DNA of 64,000 nucleotides. Origin: Cryptomeria japonica. Its lineage: Eukaryota > Streptophyta > Pinopsida > Cupressales > Cupressaceae. The stretch lies in assembly GCF_030272615.1 (NCBI RefSeq), contig NC_081410.1:503306942-503370941 (forward strand). The letters are read 5' to 3'. A model generated the notes under the pieces. The model saw nothing but the letters and a program-made list of their open reading frames with translations. It had not been told where the DNA came from and ran no database searches. Positions within the stretch are counted from its first letter, which is position 1, and each line of letters starts with the position of its first letter. Of this stretch, positions 1 to 12,970 are shown one piece after another. Made by a program: the position numbers and the translations under genes.

Positions 1-2195
1 AACCTCTCCCAGCTTCCAACTCCAACTAAGTCTCATGCGGACCCTACCAATCCTTTCATGAAGACAAGGTGGTAAGTTTTCCATTCTAGGCCTTCTCATA
101 ACATATGAGCCTTGTACAAGCACTACACCTATGCACGAGGCACATTATCTTAATCAATATTTATTCTAACCACCCCCTAATCAATTATTAGGTTATCACT
201 TTTTATCTAACTTTCGACGAGTTATCCTATCATCCACTTTGGGAACGACCCTTGCTCGAAAGCCACTCTCTCTCATAGGACACTATAGGAAAGGTCTCTC
301 TACGAGAACTCTATGGTGAAACAAATAGCCATACCTAATCTGACAAACCATAGGTGAAGGATAGACAATCACTAACCAAAGATTGACCATTTGGACAAAA
401 CACACAATGGCTCACATCAATAAGGTTATACATCAACACCTGACCAAGGAAATATAACAACATAGGACACAATGACAAATCAACTAGAATTGCAATGGAA
501 TTTAAACTTGACTGAAAACACCATTTACACAAGATCCTAATATAGACAATCTTTTCTTAAAACAACAAAATGCATAAATAGCTTTCAAATTAAGACTTCC
601 AAAAAATAAGAATTACAACTATATTAATACACTATTTAATAAGTCACAAACCTAATGTTTCATCTTTTTTGTAGTTCAATTTCAGAGTTTCTCTCTCTAT
701 CCTCTGACTCTGTTTCTAAAGGATTGGGTGATCTAATTTTCTAAGAGTTTCACTAAGTTTAATCTACCAACTTTCATGAAATATATCATTAATGCATCTA
801 TACTTGCATGATAGTAATTTAAACAATTATAAATTGATTGATATTGTGACTCTAACTCTTCCATTATAATATTTCATAAATATAAATCTAGAACCTTCTT
901 AATCTCTTAAATCCTTTCAACAAAACATACTAGATTTGAGCCTACCTCAAGAAACGCAATCCATAGCTATTACGATCCTTGATAACTTCAAACTATCTGC
1001 AATACATCCGGGTTCCAATACTTTCCACCTCAGCGCTCTTCTATCTCACGAGACCTCTATTCCGAGTCCTTACCCTTTCTATATTTTGAGAATTTCTCTG
1101 ATAATAATAAAGTAATTAAAACTCATTCAAGAGAGTAACCCCTAAGTTCAACACTAAATCGGAGATGATCATCATTGATCTTTTACAACTTGATCGTAAA
1201 CACATCAAAATATCCACTATTCCATTCTCCCTAATCTCTTGTCACTCTTTTACGTTCTTGCTCTCCTCTATCTTACTCTCTTTTTCTTTATTTCTCTTTG
1301 CTCCAACTTGCTATTTGCTATCTTCCTCTATATATTTTCCTACCTTCTCTTCTTCATTCCATTCTCTAATCCTTCATTGCCTCTCACCTCTCCCTTCTCT
1401 TCCAACTCAATGGTCTATATATAGGGTTGTCATCTACCCTATTTCCTACTTTCGGGCTATCTCTCTTAGTGGTGGATTGATTCTAAATGACACCACTCAG
1501 GGTTTTATTGCAACATAATAGTCCTAAAACCTAGGTTCTGATACACAAGCATGAATTTTCATTTATCTATTCTAAACGATTAATTATACCTTTCAATAAA
1601 CAATAATATAAGAAAGATCATATTAATAATCATAACTTATAACCAAAACTTCCATAAATAATAACCCGAAACTAAAAGGAATTTTGACCTCTTGTGAGCT
1701 TGACTGGTTTGCAAGACCTCGACATTCTTCTGCCAAACAATAACACACCTTGCTTGCGAACCTATCTCCAATCTATTCCTAACTCTATCTCAAATTTATC
1801 TCTATCTCTCTTCGATACTTTAAAACTATCCTCTCTATACCTCTCTTCTATTCTATTCTTCTCCTCTATTCTATTCTTCTCCTCCTGAGTCTATTATCCT
1901 TCCTTGCTTGCGAATGAATCTCCCTCTTTCATATCTCCTACCTCTATTTATCCTAATATTTCCTACGTTTTCTCCCCATTCAAAGGCTTGGCGATTTGTT
2001 ATTATTAGGAGTCTATTTCCTAAGTCTATGTTTAACTTCTTCTTACTTCTCCACGTCTACAAGAGATGGAATCTTTAGATGCATATCCTGTTGTTTTAAT
2101 GCATGTTTTAACTATGCATTTGCCTCCTATCATTGATAATACTAAATTCATGGCACTACATGCCCACTAACTCATTTCTCTCTACAATTATATGT
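1..2195. other. Gene-poor AT/CT-rich stretch
   Basis: I see no supportable gene. The short reading frames here are pyrimidine-rich low-complexity translations without recognisable motifs. A PBS-like string (GTATCAGAACCTAGG read on the minus strand near 1527-1541) suggests an old LTR element, but neither terminus nor coding sequence could be found. Confidence 0.5.
1847..1882. repeat. 18 bp tandem duplication
   Basis: Two adjacent perfect copies of an 18 bp pyrimidine unit (TCTATTCTATTCTTCTCC) lie inside a longer CT-rich stretch. This is simple replication slippage; no function is implied. Confidence 0.85.
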
Positions 2196-3663
2196 TGTTG
2201 GCATTTCAATAAGGATATTGAGAAGGTTGTTGATGATCATGGATAAAACTGATCAAGGATGTTTTACTGTCTTAATATTATTATTTTGTCATTGATGTCA
2301 AGAAATTGATTTTCTAATTCATTATGATGTTGCCATATCTTAAGAAGTATGATTTGATGAATATAAAGATGTCGGTAAAAGACACATAAAGAATATGATG
2401 AATAAGGGGAGAAACAAGTTATTCAATGGGCAACTATTACCGAGTTAGACAATGATGAGATCATGATGTTTATATTATTTTGATATCATAAATATGTTAT
2501 TGATTGTAAGGTTAATACTATGCTATGTTACCGAGCAAGGAACCTAGTCGATAAACCCTAAGGTTATCGATATCGGTTAATGAAGGTGAAATGTCTACCG
2601 AGTGAAGTTTAGTATTTACCAAGTTGCAACCGAGTGATAACAAAATGCATTGAATGAATAAAAGGATTATTTAATGAAGGAAGCTGATGAGCTGGCTATG
2701 ATTAAATGATTGGTATGTCGTGAATGAAGTTTGTTAAAGAATCTATGGCAAAGGAAAATCGACAGGAAGATCTACAGCTTAGATTGAACCGCAATACCCT
2801 AGCACAAGTTCCAAGAAATGTATGCAAGTTCCAAGGTAGGGTAACAGGTTTTTAGATCGGTGAATACATTGAACCTGGACAAAGTTTGAAGATCTGATGG
2901 CTATGACTAATCATGGGAAATGTGATCAAGGAGATTAAGCGGTTGGCAAATTGTTTATAAATAGGGATCTGTTGATAAACAATGTGTGTAGGCAAGTGTA
3001 TGCACAGGGATGCTACATAGTGATTACCGAGCACTGAAGCTTGAAGACCTGTTCTATATAACAGAGTATAGAGCCTAGAAAATGGACAAGATGAGTCCTA
3101 TATTGTATTGAGAAAATAAGAATCTGCTTTAGCATTTTAGATGTGAAGTTGCAGATAGATTTTTATTACTGTTATTTTGTGAAGTGACAGAAAATCTCTT
3201 AACCGAGTGTTCTTAACAGTCTTATTTGTAAAACCCTCTAGCAAGGTGACATTCTAATTGAGTGTTTGAAATCCTTTAACAAGGTCACTTCTAAGAAGGT
3301 GAAGATCCTAATAGATCTAAGGGAAATCCCTTAACCAAATCACATCTAGCAATGTGTTTTTAATCTTTAACAGTATTTGCTTTTAACTGAGCATACTCTA
3401 GAAGAGTATATTTCTTAGTGGGATTGAAATCCCATAGTGGTTTTTCCCTATTTGGGTTTCCACGTTAAATCTGGTGTTATGAGTGTTATGATGTTTATAT
3501 GCTTTTGAGTTTGCATGTTTAGCAGTTTTGGATATATTACTGAAATATATGTTACCGAGGTTGAATCTGATGTTTTTATGGAAGATTAAGTTTGTATGAT
3601 TCACCCCCCCCTCTCATCTTATTAGCTTGGCATTTGTACTTACATTAAGTATTAGAACTATCA
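2196..3663 (+). mobile_element. Solo LTR of copia family G
   Basis: The segment starts TGTTGGCATTTCAAT and ends in ACTATCA. It matches, in reverse orientation, the LTRs at 34454-35970 and 40562-46043. It carries the same internal landmarks: a GTTTTTCCC...GGGTTTCCACGT box at 3439-3465 and a TTCACCCCCC box near 3600-3612, just before the end. No primer-binding site or gag follows at 3664 and no polypurine tract precedes 2196, so it is a solo LTR, presumably from LTR-LTR recombination. The flanking pentamers (TATGT and TAAGC) do not match, so the target duplication has decayed or an end is trimmed. It lacks the extra terminal unit seen in the other family-G LTRs. Confidence 0.8.
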
Positions 3664-5478
3664 TAAGCCACAGATCGTGGTTTACATAGCAGTCGACGTC
3701 TTTCTTTGCGGAATGAGGGAGTTGTCATGGGCGAGTTTAATGTTCATGCTGCCAAATCTATCCATGGTCTCTACATTACTTTCCAAGTTAATACCTACGT
3801 TAATTCCTACCACCACATATCTTAATGCACATGTTTGCATAACGATCGGTGCCACCGTATTCGCTGCAACGTGGGGTATGTATTTACAAAGGGAGGAGGG
3901 TGGTTGGTGGTAATACCGACCCCTCCCTTTTATTAAGGGGGGGTGGTCAATATTACTATCGGCCACCCTAGTTATTAGTTTTTAAAAAACTTTCTAACCC
4001 GCCACCTTCCATTATCTCTAATTTTTAGTTTTTAATTTATTTTAATTTCCATTTTTTTTTAATTATATTTTTAATATATAGTTATGACCCTTTCACTAAT
4101 ATATATTTTTTAAACATTAATCTTTATTTAACAAATTAAATATATATGTAAATATATATTTTGGTTTTTCATTAAAACAATATTTATAATTTTTAAAAAT
4201 ATGTTTTTATATATCAAAATTACATATGTATATACTTGTATATGGTCGATTCATATAAGTATATGGTTGATTCATATACATATATATAATACGTATATAT
4301 ATTTATTTTAATCTCAAATGATTACGTAGGTATAAACAAATTTCCTAACGTAAACAAATTTCACGATAATTGTATATATATAATACATATATACAATCGA
4401 ATTCAAAGCTATCTGACTAATATTTATATAAAATTTGTAAAACAAGCATTAATAAAATTACACTTTCTTATACAAAAGACAATAATCATTAGATATAAGG
4501 TACGTTAAGTCGTAGAATCCAAATTATTCAACTTATCATAAATCACATTAAAATAATCAATATAATTAGTTATAAACTATATTCACCTTTGAATATATAC
4601 ATATATAAGTTTATAATCGATTCCTAATATTTAAAATACATACAGCTATAGTATAGTTCCAAAAATTCACCTACTACACGAAGGACGTTAAATCATAGAG
4701 TCGCTACTTAATTCACATTATTAACAATTTTTCACCCTTCATAGACAAATTAAACATAACATGCAATAATTATAATCATTAAACACACAAACTGAGTAAA
4801 ACTCAAGAAAATACTCATAAAAGATCAAACAACAAAATACGAAGGCCGAACAAAGTGACTGGACGACCAACTGACGACACTCACATGAGTGTAACTAAAT
4901 AAAATAGGGTCAACTACTATCTCCTCCACTTCCATCGAACAATATAAGGCATGCTCAGACCTGTGAAGCCAAGTGGATACGATACCCCGTACCTACCTGG
5001 TACTTGTACCTGCAATATCTTGCATCACCAAACCACACATGCATATATACAATATAGAAAACACGACACACACACCGATGAAGGAGAATTGCGATGTTCC
5101 CTGTCTTACCGAAATGAGTGAAGGAAAATCGTCCCCTTGCATCCAATACACTCGCAGACACACAACATACATTGCATAGTATAGTGTCAGTACATAGCAA
5201 TAATCCATAAAATGGCATAAATCACAAGTATTGAAATACTGCAAATAAATTATGCATCTCATATCTAGATAAAGCATGAAATAATTTCATATAATTTTGA
5301 CTAACAAATCATGGTAATGTATCCACTGAGAACAACCAATAATAAAATATGAGTCCAATAAGTTCAAACAAGTAGGGGTACTACAAAACTAACAAGCCAA
5401 AACCCAAAAGCACACCAAAAAATGACCTAAATATATACAAGGCCATAAGGGCCCAATGCTAAAGGAGTGCAACACTTT
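3664..5478. other. AT-rich intergenic stretch with a small hairpin
   Basis: No gene is supported. Overlapping short frames at 3.68-3.97 kb run on both strands and lack family features. Around 3924-3957 CGACCCCTCCCTTTT is followed by AAGGGGGGGTGGTC, an imperfect inverted repeat able to form a hairpin. From 4.0 to 4.7 kb the sequence is almost pure A/T. From 4.8 to 5.4 kb base composition is more balanced, but nothing recognisable is encoded. Confidence 0.5.
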
Positions 5479-6670
5479 TCAAGCGAAACCATTTACAGGA
5501 TAGGATAACAATATACTTGTGTGGAACAGAGGGCTTTGGATATATGACATGATGAAAGACAAATAATGTTTGATGATGACTCCAAATCCAAACTTTCGAT
5601 TACAACTACAAAAAAAAAAATTGTAGATACATTCATGCCCAAACAACCACTCTTCATGATAGACCTTTGGGACCAAACCCATTACCTCTTCATGACTTGC
5701 TTGTGGTGACTGAAAATGATCCTTCTGGAAAGATTTAGCTAGTATATTTTGTCTCAAATCATATACCTCCCAGCTATGATTTAAGATGTCAACACAACTA
5801 CGAGGGCCCAGCATGTAAACTTTACTCGACAATGGCTCAAGATTTTGAACGACTGGGAATTTATCAGCGATTTCATTATTAGACAAATAATTATCAACAA
5901 GGGCTCGGATTTGGAATAAGGAAATGGACATCTTTGTTTCCCGTTTCTGTGCGACAACATAAAGAATTGAACTCATCACCCTCAGAGATATGGGAAAATA
6001 ACAGCTACTTAATCAGCTAACGATTTGTCAATTCAAAAAGAGGGTTATCTCTAACCTTGGCATCCCCATAAGATTCTATAGGGTAATACATAGGATTTAA
6101 AGGATTCCATTCAATCCCTATCCCTTGGATCGGGAACTTCTCTTTAGAAAAGGAGAGGAGATCTTTTTTGAGTGCTACGCCTCGCACAAATCCAGTCAAG
6201 TCAATTAGAGGGCCATCAGAAAGAGAATCCTTTTTTGGCTTACCCAAAGTCAAAGAATAGCTCGTGCATGTTGTACATCATGACATTTGATTGTCGTATT
6301 CTAAAAGCATAGGATCAAACCTCGGTAGGACCTCATCTTCCCTCACACATAGGAGCTCATCTCGGAGGATGACTTTGGGTGATGTTACCTTCTTTTCAAC
6401 TCCACTGGAAATGCTTATGAACTTTTCTACTCCAACCTCAGTGATGTGATCTTTATCATCAACTATACCACATCGAAAGTCACTTTTAGAACCTTGCCAG
6501 AGCCAATTTGAGACATAAACCCTCTTGAATTCTTCTGATGTCTTCTCTTCTTTAGAGATAATGAGTGATAGCTCTTTAGTCTCGATTGGTATGCATGTTG
6601 TAAACGACTCGACCTTTAAACTCCCCATCAGGTGTACTTCTTCTTCTGGGAATTCAACATGATGATTCAA
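5479..6670 (-). pseudogene. Decayed coding region of unknown family
   Basis: Three consecutive minus-strand frames (about 130, 78 and 166 residues) follow one another with little gap. The first two share one frame and are separated by an in-frame TGA; the third is shifted. The composition looks protein-like rather than low-complexity: an acidic, Lys/Glu-rich first part, a middle part with a Trp-Asn-Pro-Leu-Asn-Pro stretch, and a last part containing a His-Glu-Glu-Trp-Leu-Phe-Gly segment. I do not recognise the family. I see no RT, integrase or zinc-knuckle motifs, no splice sites and no convincing ATG (the upstream frame opens at TTG). It could be a fragment of a retroelement accessory ORF or of a decayed host gene. 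Confidence 0.4.
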
Positions 6671-9600
6671 ACAACATAGCTTTGGAACTTCTTCTTATCA
6701 AAGAAAAGGAACCAGACGAGGATGATTCCCATGTCTCTTCAGTTGAAATCTAATAGGCCCCTTTTCCCAAAATGGTTTAATTGACTGTATTTCCTATACG
6801 CATCTCTTAGCAGTGATACACATATGTAACCATCAGTAAAATGTCTTTTATCTCCATTAATTTCCTTTCTAAGAGTATTCCCAGGATGAGACAGTACTTG
6901 ACTAACATTCTCTTTCAAATGTTAACCATATGTTAACTTATGCCTATCCTGGGAACCTCCTCTTAGTCTGTACATAAACAAAGTCGTCAGTCTTCTTCCC
7001 AGAAGATGTTTAAAAATGTTTCTAAAGACAAGTATGCACTCGTTTAGCAAATAGAACCACTAACTCTCATAAATCTTCCAGTTTCGTCCCCAACATAGTC
7101 ACTAAAAATCTGTTAGTTAACAAATTATCACCTAACTCTATATTCTCAAGCCCACTAAGGTGACAAAAGTAACCATAGTTGAACCAGCCTAAATAAACTA
7201 TCTACCGATTTATTCTCTGCTTATTTTACAAGGTGGTAACTATCTTCATATGATGTTCAATGAATAAAGAATTAACCAAATGCTTTTAACCCAAAAAAAA
7301 AATAAGGAAAGAGCTTTTAACCAGAAAGATTTGCAAAGGCATGCATAAGAAATAAAATATAATTTTTTTAGATTTTTTAGATTTTGAATCAACCAGACTA
7401 CCACAAAATATCATTCATAGATGATTCTCTTGCAGTAACAGAAAATATAAACCATTTATCATTTCAAATATAAATTCATCCACTGATAACCATTCAAAAG
7501 TATAGAAGGCATCCACACACCATAATTCAAAGATTACGTATATCTGAAAGCCACCAACAATTTTTCTATATTCAAAACACTTTAAAAAAATGGAAATGTG
7601 CTTAAATAAGTTTTTTTCTCTTAAGAGTAAAGCAAAGTTTTCCCAAAAAAGCCCCTCTAAATATATCAATCAACTTATTTATAACTATTATCCCAAGTCT
7701 TTTCCGTTTCAAGAAACTGTTTCTTTAAAGATAACGGTCTTGAATGTGACCATTCTCAAAACAGAAAATAATCCACTAAGCAGCAAAATCTAAATCATAT
7801 CTCAAAACCACAAGGCTATAAAATCACCGGAATCAAGCTCCAGCATCGGGTGATGAGTGTTGTTATGCAATCTATTTTTCAATCTCTTCTGCTATTTCCT
7901 CTTCTTCAATCAGCGTCAAAAGGAGATCTACAAACTCTTCCTCATCAAGTACAATAGCTCGGAAAAAGTCAGTCAAGTCCATGATGATATCCTCCTACAA
8001 TTCTTCAACATCTGGTTGCACCACAAGGCCTTTCTTAGCTTTAAGTACCATCTTGTTGAACTCAATTATCTGGGTTTCTTCTTTCTATGAGCTTGTTTTG
8101 CAAGTGTTGTTTGTGGTTTTCATCTTTCTTTGCAACCTTTCCTAATATATCGATAGCCTTCCTATATTCACTGAAATTAATTCATGTTTTCCATGCAAAA
8201 GACTGTAACTGTCAGACTATATCCTCCTACTCTTTCTCCGGCCAATTCAAATCTGGTTTGTGAAATGGCAACTCACCGTCATGAGGCAAAACCATTCTAA
8301 TGCAGGCAAATCGTGGCAATCTCCTCTTTTTAGCTATCTTTAATGTTTTCTGCAAAAATGACAACATCATTTATTATAAAAGTACAAAGTTGTGTCACAC
8401 TTTTATAAAGGAAATGGCCAATGTTGATTCAACTTTTTAGATTAAATCAATAGAAAGTGAAATATATGTTTTAAATTTTGAAATGATGTAAACTAATAAA
8501 ATTTATATTCTTTTGTCTATTTTATGTTTGTAATTTTAACAAAAAATTAAAAAATTATTTAAATGTAGTTTTCTATAAAGTAAACACTATAATTTAGTTG
8601 CTGATAAAATATTGAAATTGAAGTTACACAAGCCACCACACTATATTTAGTAAATTTTACCATTTTTTCTTTAATTTTTTTTGTGTAGATTGATAACTTG
8701 AAAATTTAGTGCATGGATATATCTTTTACTAATTTTTATAAATATATATTTTTCAATAAATTTGAAAAGTTGCATGTGCTAAAATATCTCTTTCCAATTC
8801 CCACCACCTTTTTTCTTAATTATTTATCCAAATTAGAAAAGAATTATATCAGCTTGGCATAGATTCTTTTCTCTAATGCATCATATTTTTTAAATAATTT
8901 TAGTTATTTTCCTTGGCAAGATAATCAAATTTATATTTTAGTGTTGATAACCTAATTTGAATAAAAATAAAATATTAAATATAAAAACTAACTTAAATAT
9001 TAAAAGATGTATATTTTGGAAAATTCACTTATAGATCTATAAAAGGGTATTTTTACATTTCAAAAAAAATATTATTTATAAGAGTAGGAGTTATTGAAAC
9101 ATCGAGTTTTTTTAATTTTATTTTTTTTGGTAATTGGACCCAAAGGGGTATAAAATATACATTTAGTAGACACTTCTAATTGGAAAAGTTATGGCCCATA
9201 TATAACTTAGCTACAATGAATCTATATAAACCATATGTTTGACTAAAATTAATTTTTAGTTATAATTACTTAAATTCACTTGTACTGATAAGTTGGCCTA
9301 AAACGTGACACAGATTTGTGCTTTTACATAGTAACGCATGCCACCACCCTTTTTGTGTCCTTAGTTTCTTAATTTCCATTAATGATGGTACTTTGTAAAT
9401 CTTCCCTTGACCTGTTTCTTGGAAGCAATGCATGACATGGCAGCTGATGAGGTTGAAAGAGTAGCGATAGGAGGTAGTTATTCTTTTCGACTTGATAGGT
9501 TTATTTAAATTTCAGTGGTGCCCAAGCATGGCCTATCTTTACCATCACTCGTTTTGCCACCCCAATAGGGTACTAAATAAGCTTGAAATTACATCATCAA

Positions 9601-9899
9601 GAATGCCCCTGTATTGAAATCGGAGGTACCCTTTAACATTTTAGAGAGCCCTAACCTTTACACAACATAAAAGATATCGGAGGATCGGAAGATCAAGCAA
9701 TTTCACAACCATTGAAATTTTTCAAAGATAGCCACAAGTTTGACTTTCCTAATGGCACCGACTTCCTGCAAACTCCCCTAAGAAGGTTGGATGGTTGGGT
9801 AGTTCTTAAAGTTAAGAACCCTGCGATAGAGGTTAAGAAACTCATAAAAGTTGTGACAAGGGGGAAAAGAAGGGAAATCAATAAAGGTTCATGACTTAC
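6671..9899. other. AT-rich intergenic stretch
   Basis: No gene is supported. Several short frames (7.4-8.1 kb, 9.7-9.9 kb) overlap one another on opposite strands and have no motif. The sequence becomes very AT-rich between 8.4 and 9.3 kb. The DNA at 7.85-8.35 kb, read on the minus strand, has more balanced composition but many stops. Confidence 0.5.
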
Positions 9900-10620
9900 C
9901 AAAAGTTTAAAAATTTATAGGTAACAGTTGCCAAGGCAGCAACGGAGGCATCTGCATCATTGTGAGAAGACTCAGTATTAGAAGAGTTCTTCTTCTTCTT
10001 ATTTTTCTCCTCTTTACAATCCTTCAGGATATGACCGGATTGCCCACAATTCTAGCACTTCACCTTGGACTTCTTCCCAGGAGACTTTGATCTCTCTTTT
10101 GATTTGGATTTGGATTTCTTATCCTTCTACTTGCCTTTCTCCTTTGATCTGCCTTGAACAACAAGAGCATCCTTGGTCATCTCAGAATATTTTCTTCATG
10201 CCTCTTCTAAAAGAAATGAAGCAACCACATCTTCCATTTTGAAGGCGGTTGTTGTACTCCCAGTAGCCATCACGAGATGGTCCCAAGTGTCAGGCAAGGA
10301 ACACAACAAAAGCATACAATGATCCTCATCCTCAATCTTTATTCCCATAGAAGCTAACTATGCCATGATCATGTTGAACAGATTTAGATGGTCTGCAATA
10401 GATGTCCCTTCACTCATCTTCAAGGAGTATAACTTCTTCCTCAGGAACAACTTATTCACCAGACTTTCCCTGATAATTATCACCCTTCCACAAAGAATTT
10501 CTTGTCTTCTCCTCATGAACATTCAAGAGGACAAAATCTGCAAGACATAACCTTATCAATCCTTTGGCTTTCCTACCTATGGATCCCAATCTTCTTGTTT
10601 CATTCTTGTTGGTTTTGTTC
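9900..10620 (-). pseudogene. Ty1/copia gag relic
   Basis: Translating the minus strand gives a broken copia-type Gag. A capsid-like stretch at about 10210-10440 contains the words ADHLNLFNMIMA, EDEDHCMLLLCSLP and DTWDHLVMATG, typical of the UBN2/gag-polypeptide family. A Lys/Ser-rich linker follows, then a CX2CX4HX4C zinc knuckle (C-stop-NCGQSGHILKDC) at about 10015-10060, in which one codon is now TAG. Further stops and frame changes interrupt it. It lies 3' of a perfect initiator-Met primer-binding site, so order and strand agree with an LTR element whose pol is missing to the left. Confidence 0.75.
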
Positions 10621-10832
10621 CAAACACTACAACCTAGAGATCCCTATCTACCAACAAGTGTTCCATCTTGAGTTTCTATAACTTGTAATTGTCACCATTC
10701 AACTTCTCAATGTCTACTATCCCCGTTGTTCTTGCAATCTCAATTTGCAATTTCAAACACCACTGCAAAACTCCCACTACATAACTAACACAAAAAACCC
10801 ATCCAACCCACATGGATAACACAACTAGCTAG

Positions 10833-10844
10833 GCTCTGATACCA
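10833..10844 (-). promoter_or_regulatory. Primer-binding site (initiator tRNA-Met)
   Basis: The minus strand reads TGGTATCAGAGC, the standard plant copia primer-binding site complementary to the 3' end of initiator tRNA-Met. It is 2 nt from the putative LTR end at 10847 (terminal ACA on the minus strand) and upstream of the gag relic. Confidence 0.8.
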
Positions 10845-10846
10845 CT

Positions 10847-12320
10847 TGTAAGAAAAGAAGAGTGTGGAAACACTTCCCAGAATGTCAATTTCTTAGAGAA
10901 GATAAGCAAGGATGTATTTCAATTTTAATTACAATCATTAAGATGCACGGCAAAGGAATAATAGAGTAAACAAACAAGTTCATAATCACACATAATACAC
11001 CAAATTTCATGTGGGAAAACCCTTATAGGTGAAAAACCCACACACCAAAGAAAAACACTTGTATTACAATAATTTGGAAATTACATATGTAAGATATAGT
11101 TCATGCTTGGATCTAGTCTCTATTCAAGAAACAATACAAATGATTACATTCACAATCAGTATCCAATTCAACATCAAACAGAATCATCAATCGATCACCA
11201 TCAATGAATTGACCAATCGTTGCAACCATTCCTACAGACAATTTGTATCTCTATTAAAAAATGGTTTGATTCAGTTTCTCCATGACTTCCAACTATTGGG
11301 TCTCGAACAGACAGAGAATTCTTAGCTAATTCCCTAAGTTCCATCTTGGACAAATCACCATCATCCACCTCAGCAGGTCAAACTAAGCCATATTGTGGTC
11401 CCACTAAGTCTCGCAAGTTATCGATAAGAGTCCCTTACTGCAGCAATGTCTTAAAATTCTCTTATCAATCTCCATTGTCTCATCGAAATCATCTTTGTCG
11501 CCTAGACAATCCTCCTGTTTTATCAACATTGGATATTGGATTTTTGGCATAGATTGTAGCTTCGACTTCCTTGTTGAAATATCTTAGCAAGACCTTAAGT
11601 TATACCGAAAAGATTAACTTATCGCCAAGATAATTCAATGTCTTATCGATGTGATCTTATCAACCAAAAGTATGACCTTGACATCCTTCATGAAGAGTCT
11701 TATCGAACCTTAGTGTTACACCGAAAACATTAACGCATTGCCAAGACTCAACGACGTCTCAACAACATGGTCTTATCGACAAAGAGAAGAGTCATCGATG
11801 AACTCCTTCAGATGGCATACTGAAATCACAAGTCACACCAAAATATTCGTTTTTGCCAAGACTTCACCATGGTATTATCAACATGACCTTCTCATCAGCA
11901 AGAAACATAACTACGGCTATAGGCTCGAAATGTTAGCAACATCAAAAGTCACCCCAAAGTCTTTGACGTCGCCAAGACCCAACACATGTCACAACACTAT
12001 CAATGTAAAGTATAACTTCTGCAAACTGCTTATAGGGTCTTACCGAATTCGGGTGTTACATCGATACCCACAACCTGCTATCAAGACCACTCTGCCATCA
12101 CACCGAATCAAAAGCTTGTCGCCTAGAAATGTGACTTCTCTGAACTACTTAACTAGAATTAACACCAAGGTCACAACAAAAACACTGCTCATCGAAAAGA
12201 CTTAGAAATGTCTCATTGACATAGATCCAATAGAGTGTAACATTCCTTCTATGCTCGACTTCACCAAGACACTGTGAGAGTCACACCAAAATTGTTGAAA
12301 CTAGCCATTTTGAGAGGTTT
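10847..12320 (-). repeat. Probable 5' LTR of the copia relic
   Basis: The left (3') terminus is well defined: the minus strand ends CTTACA just before the primer-binding site. It also carries a GTGGGAAAACCC-type box at 11009-11040, related to the box in other LTRs of this window. The right terminus is not clear; the end given is an estimate from sequence character. The right half is built of a degenerate tandem repeat. Open frames here (for example 11.74-12.2 kb) lack motifs and are not taken as genes. Confidence 0.45.
11601..12292. repeat. Degenerate ~116 bp tandem repeat
   Basis: A two-part box, ACACCGAAA followed after about 20 nt by TCGCCAAGA, recurs with drift at 11601/11621, 11718/11739, 11834/11854, 11949/11970, 12100/12121 and, first half only, near 12282. 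Spacing is 115-118 bp for the first four copies. Between boxes, CAACATG and TCTTATC words also recur. Confidence 0.6.
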
Positions 12321-12379
12321 CAACCAAAAAGATTGAGGCACACTTCCTCAGCGGTTCTCTCTCATGCCACAAAGGTGCT

Positions 12380-12970
12380 ACTACTTGATGGAAAGATGCT
12401 ACTGTTGATCACTTGATTGTCAAGGCTTCTAATTTTGATGTTATTAATGAATCCTTGCAAGAGGATGATGTCTCCTCCCAGGATGAGGTTGTGTCTCTTA
12501 CTATTGTTGAGGCCTCTATTGGCCCTCATACTGATGTGGCCTCCTCTGGCCTCAAGGCTCCTACACCTATTGCTCCTATTTTGCATCATCGATCTTCTCT
12601 AATGTTGTTCTACAACAATAGTATGCTCTTGTTGCAGACAAAAACTCTACAAGGATCTCCTTGCTTGATCCTTCTTATGATGTTCCTAATAATATTATTG
12701 CTTGGACTATTGTTTTTGGGAGGCGGAAGGGTAAGTCTTCCCCCTCGCCTCCCCAATCTTTGATGTGTCAAGTTTTAGGTATTTCTCCCCACACTTGAGT
12801 AGGGTTTTAACAGTGGTCTTTTGGCTTGTTGTTAAGGCCTAGCTAACCTAGGTTTGTTAATTGTCAACACCCTTATTTTGTTTCTTTTCTTTTTTTTGCA
12901 TACGATTTGTTTGTATATAGGGCTAATACCCTTATTTTGCTACTTATTTTAATGATAAGCATTATATCAA
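12380..12970 (+). mobile_element. LINE-like 3' fragment (uncertain)
   Basis: A decayed plus-strand frame (12.41-12.76 kb) is followed by a T-rich segment with TATATAGGGCTAATACCC and then TTTTAATGATAAG. This resembles 3' tails of plant L1-like elements, where a GGGC-containing UTR runs into an A/T-rich end. No RT motif is present, so family and boundaries are uncertain. Confidence 0.3.

Noticed and set aside
3677-3966. Overlapping plus- and minus-strand frames of 78 and 94 codons
   Set aside because: Mutually overlapping frames with no motif, adjacent to a solo LTR.
11738-12205. 155-codon plus-strand frame
   Set aside because: It lies inside the degenerate tandem repeat of the LTR-like region and its product has no domain or bias expected of a protein.
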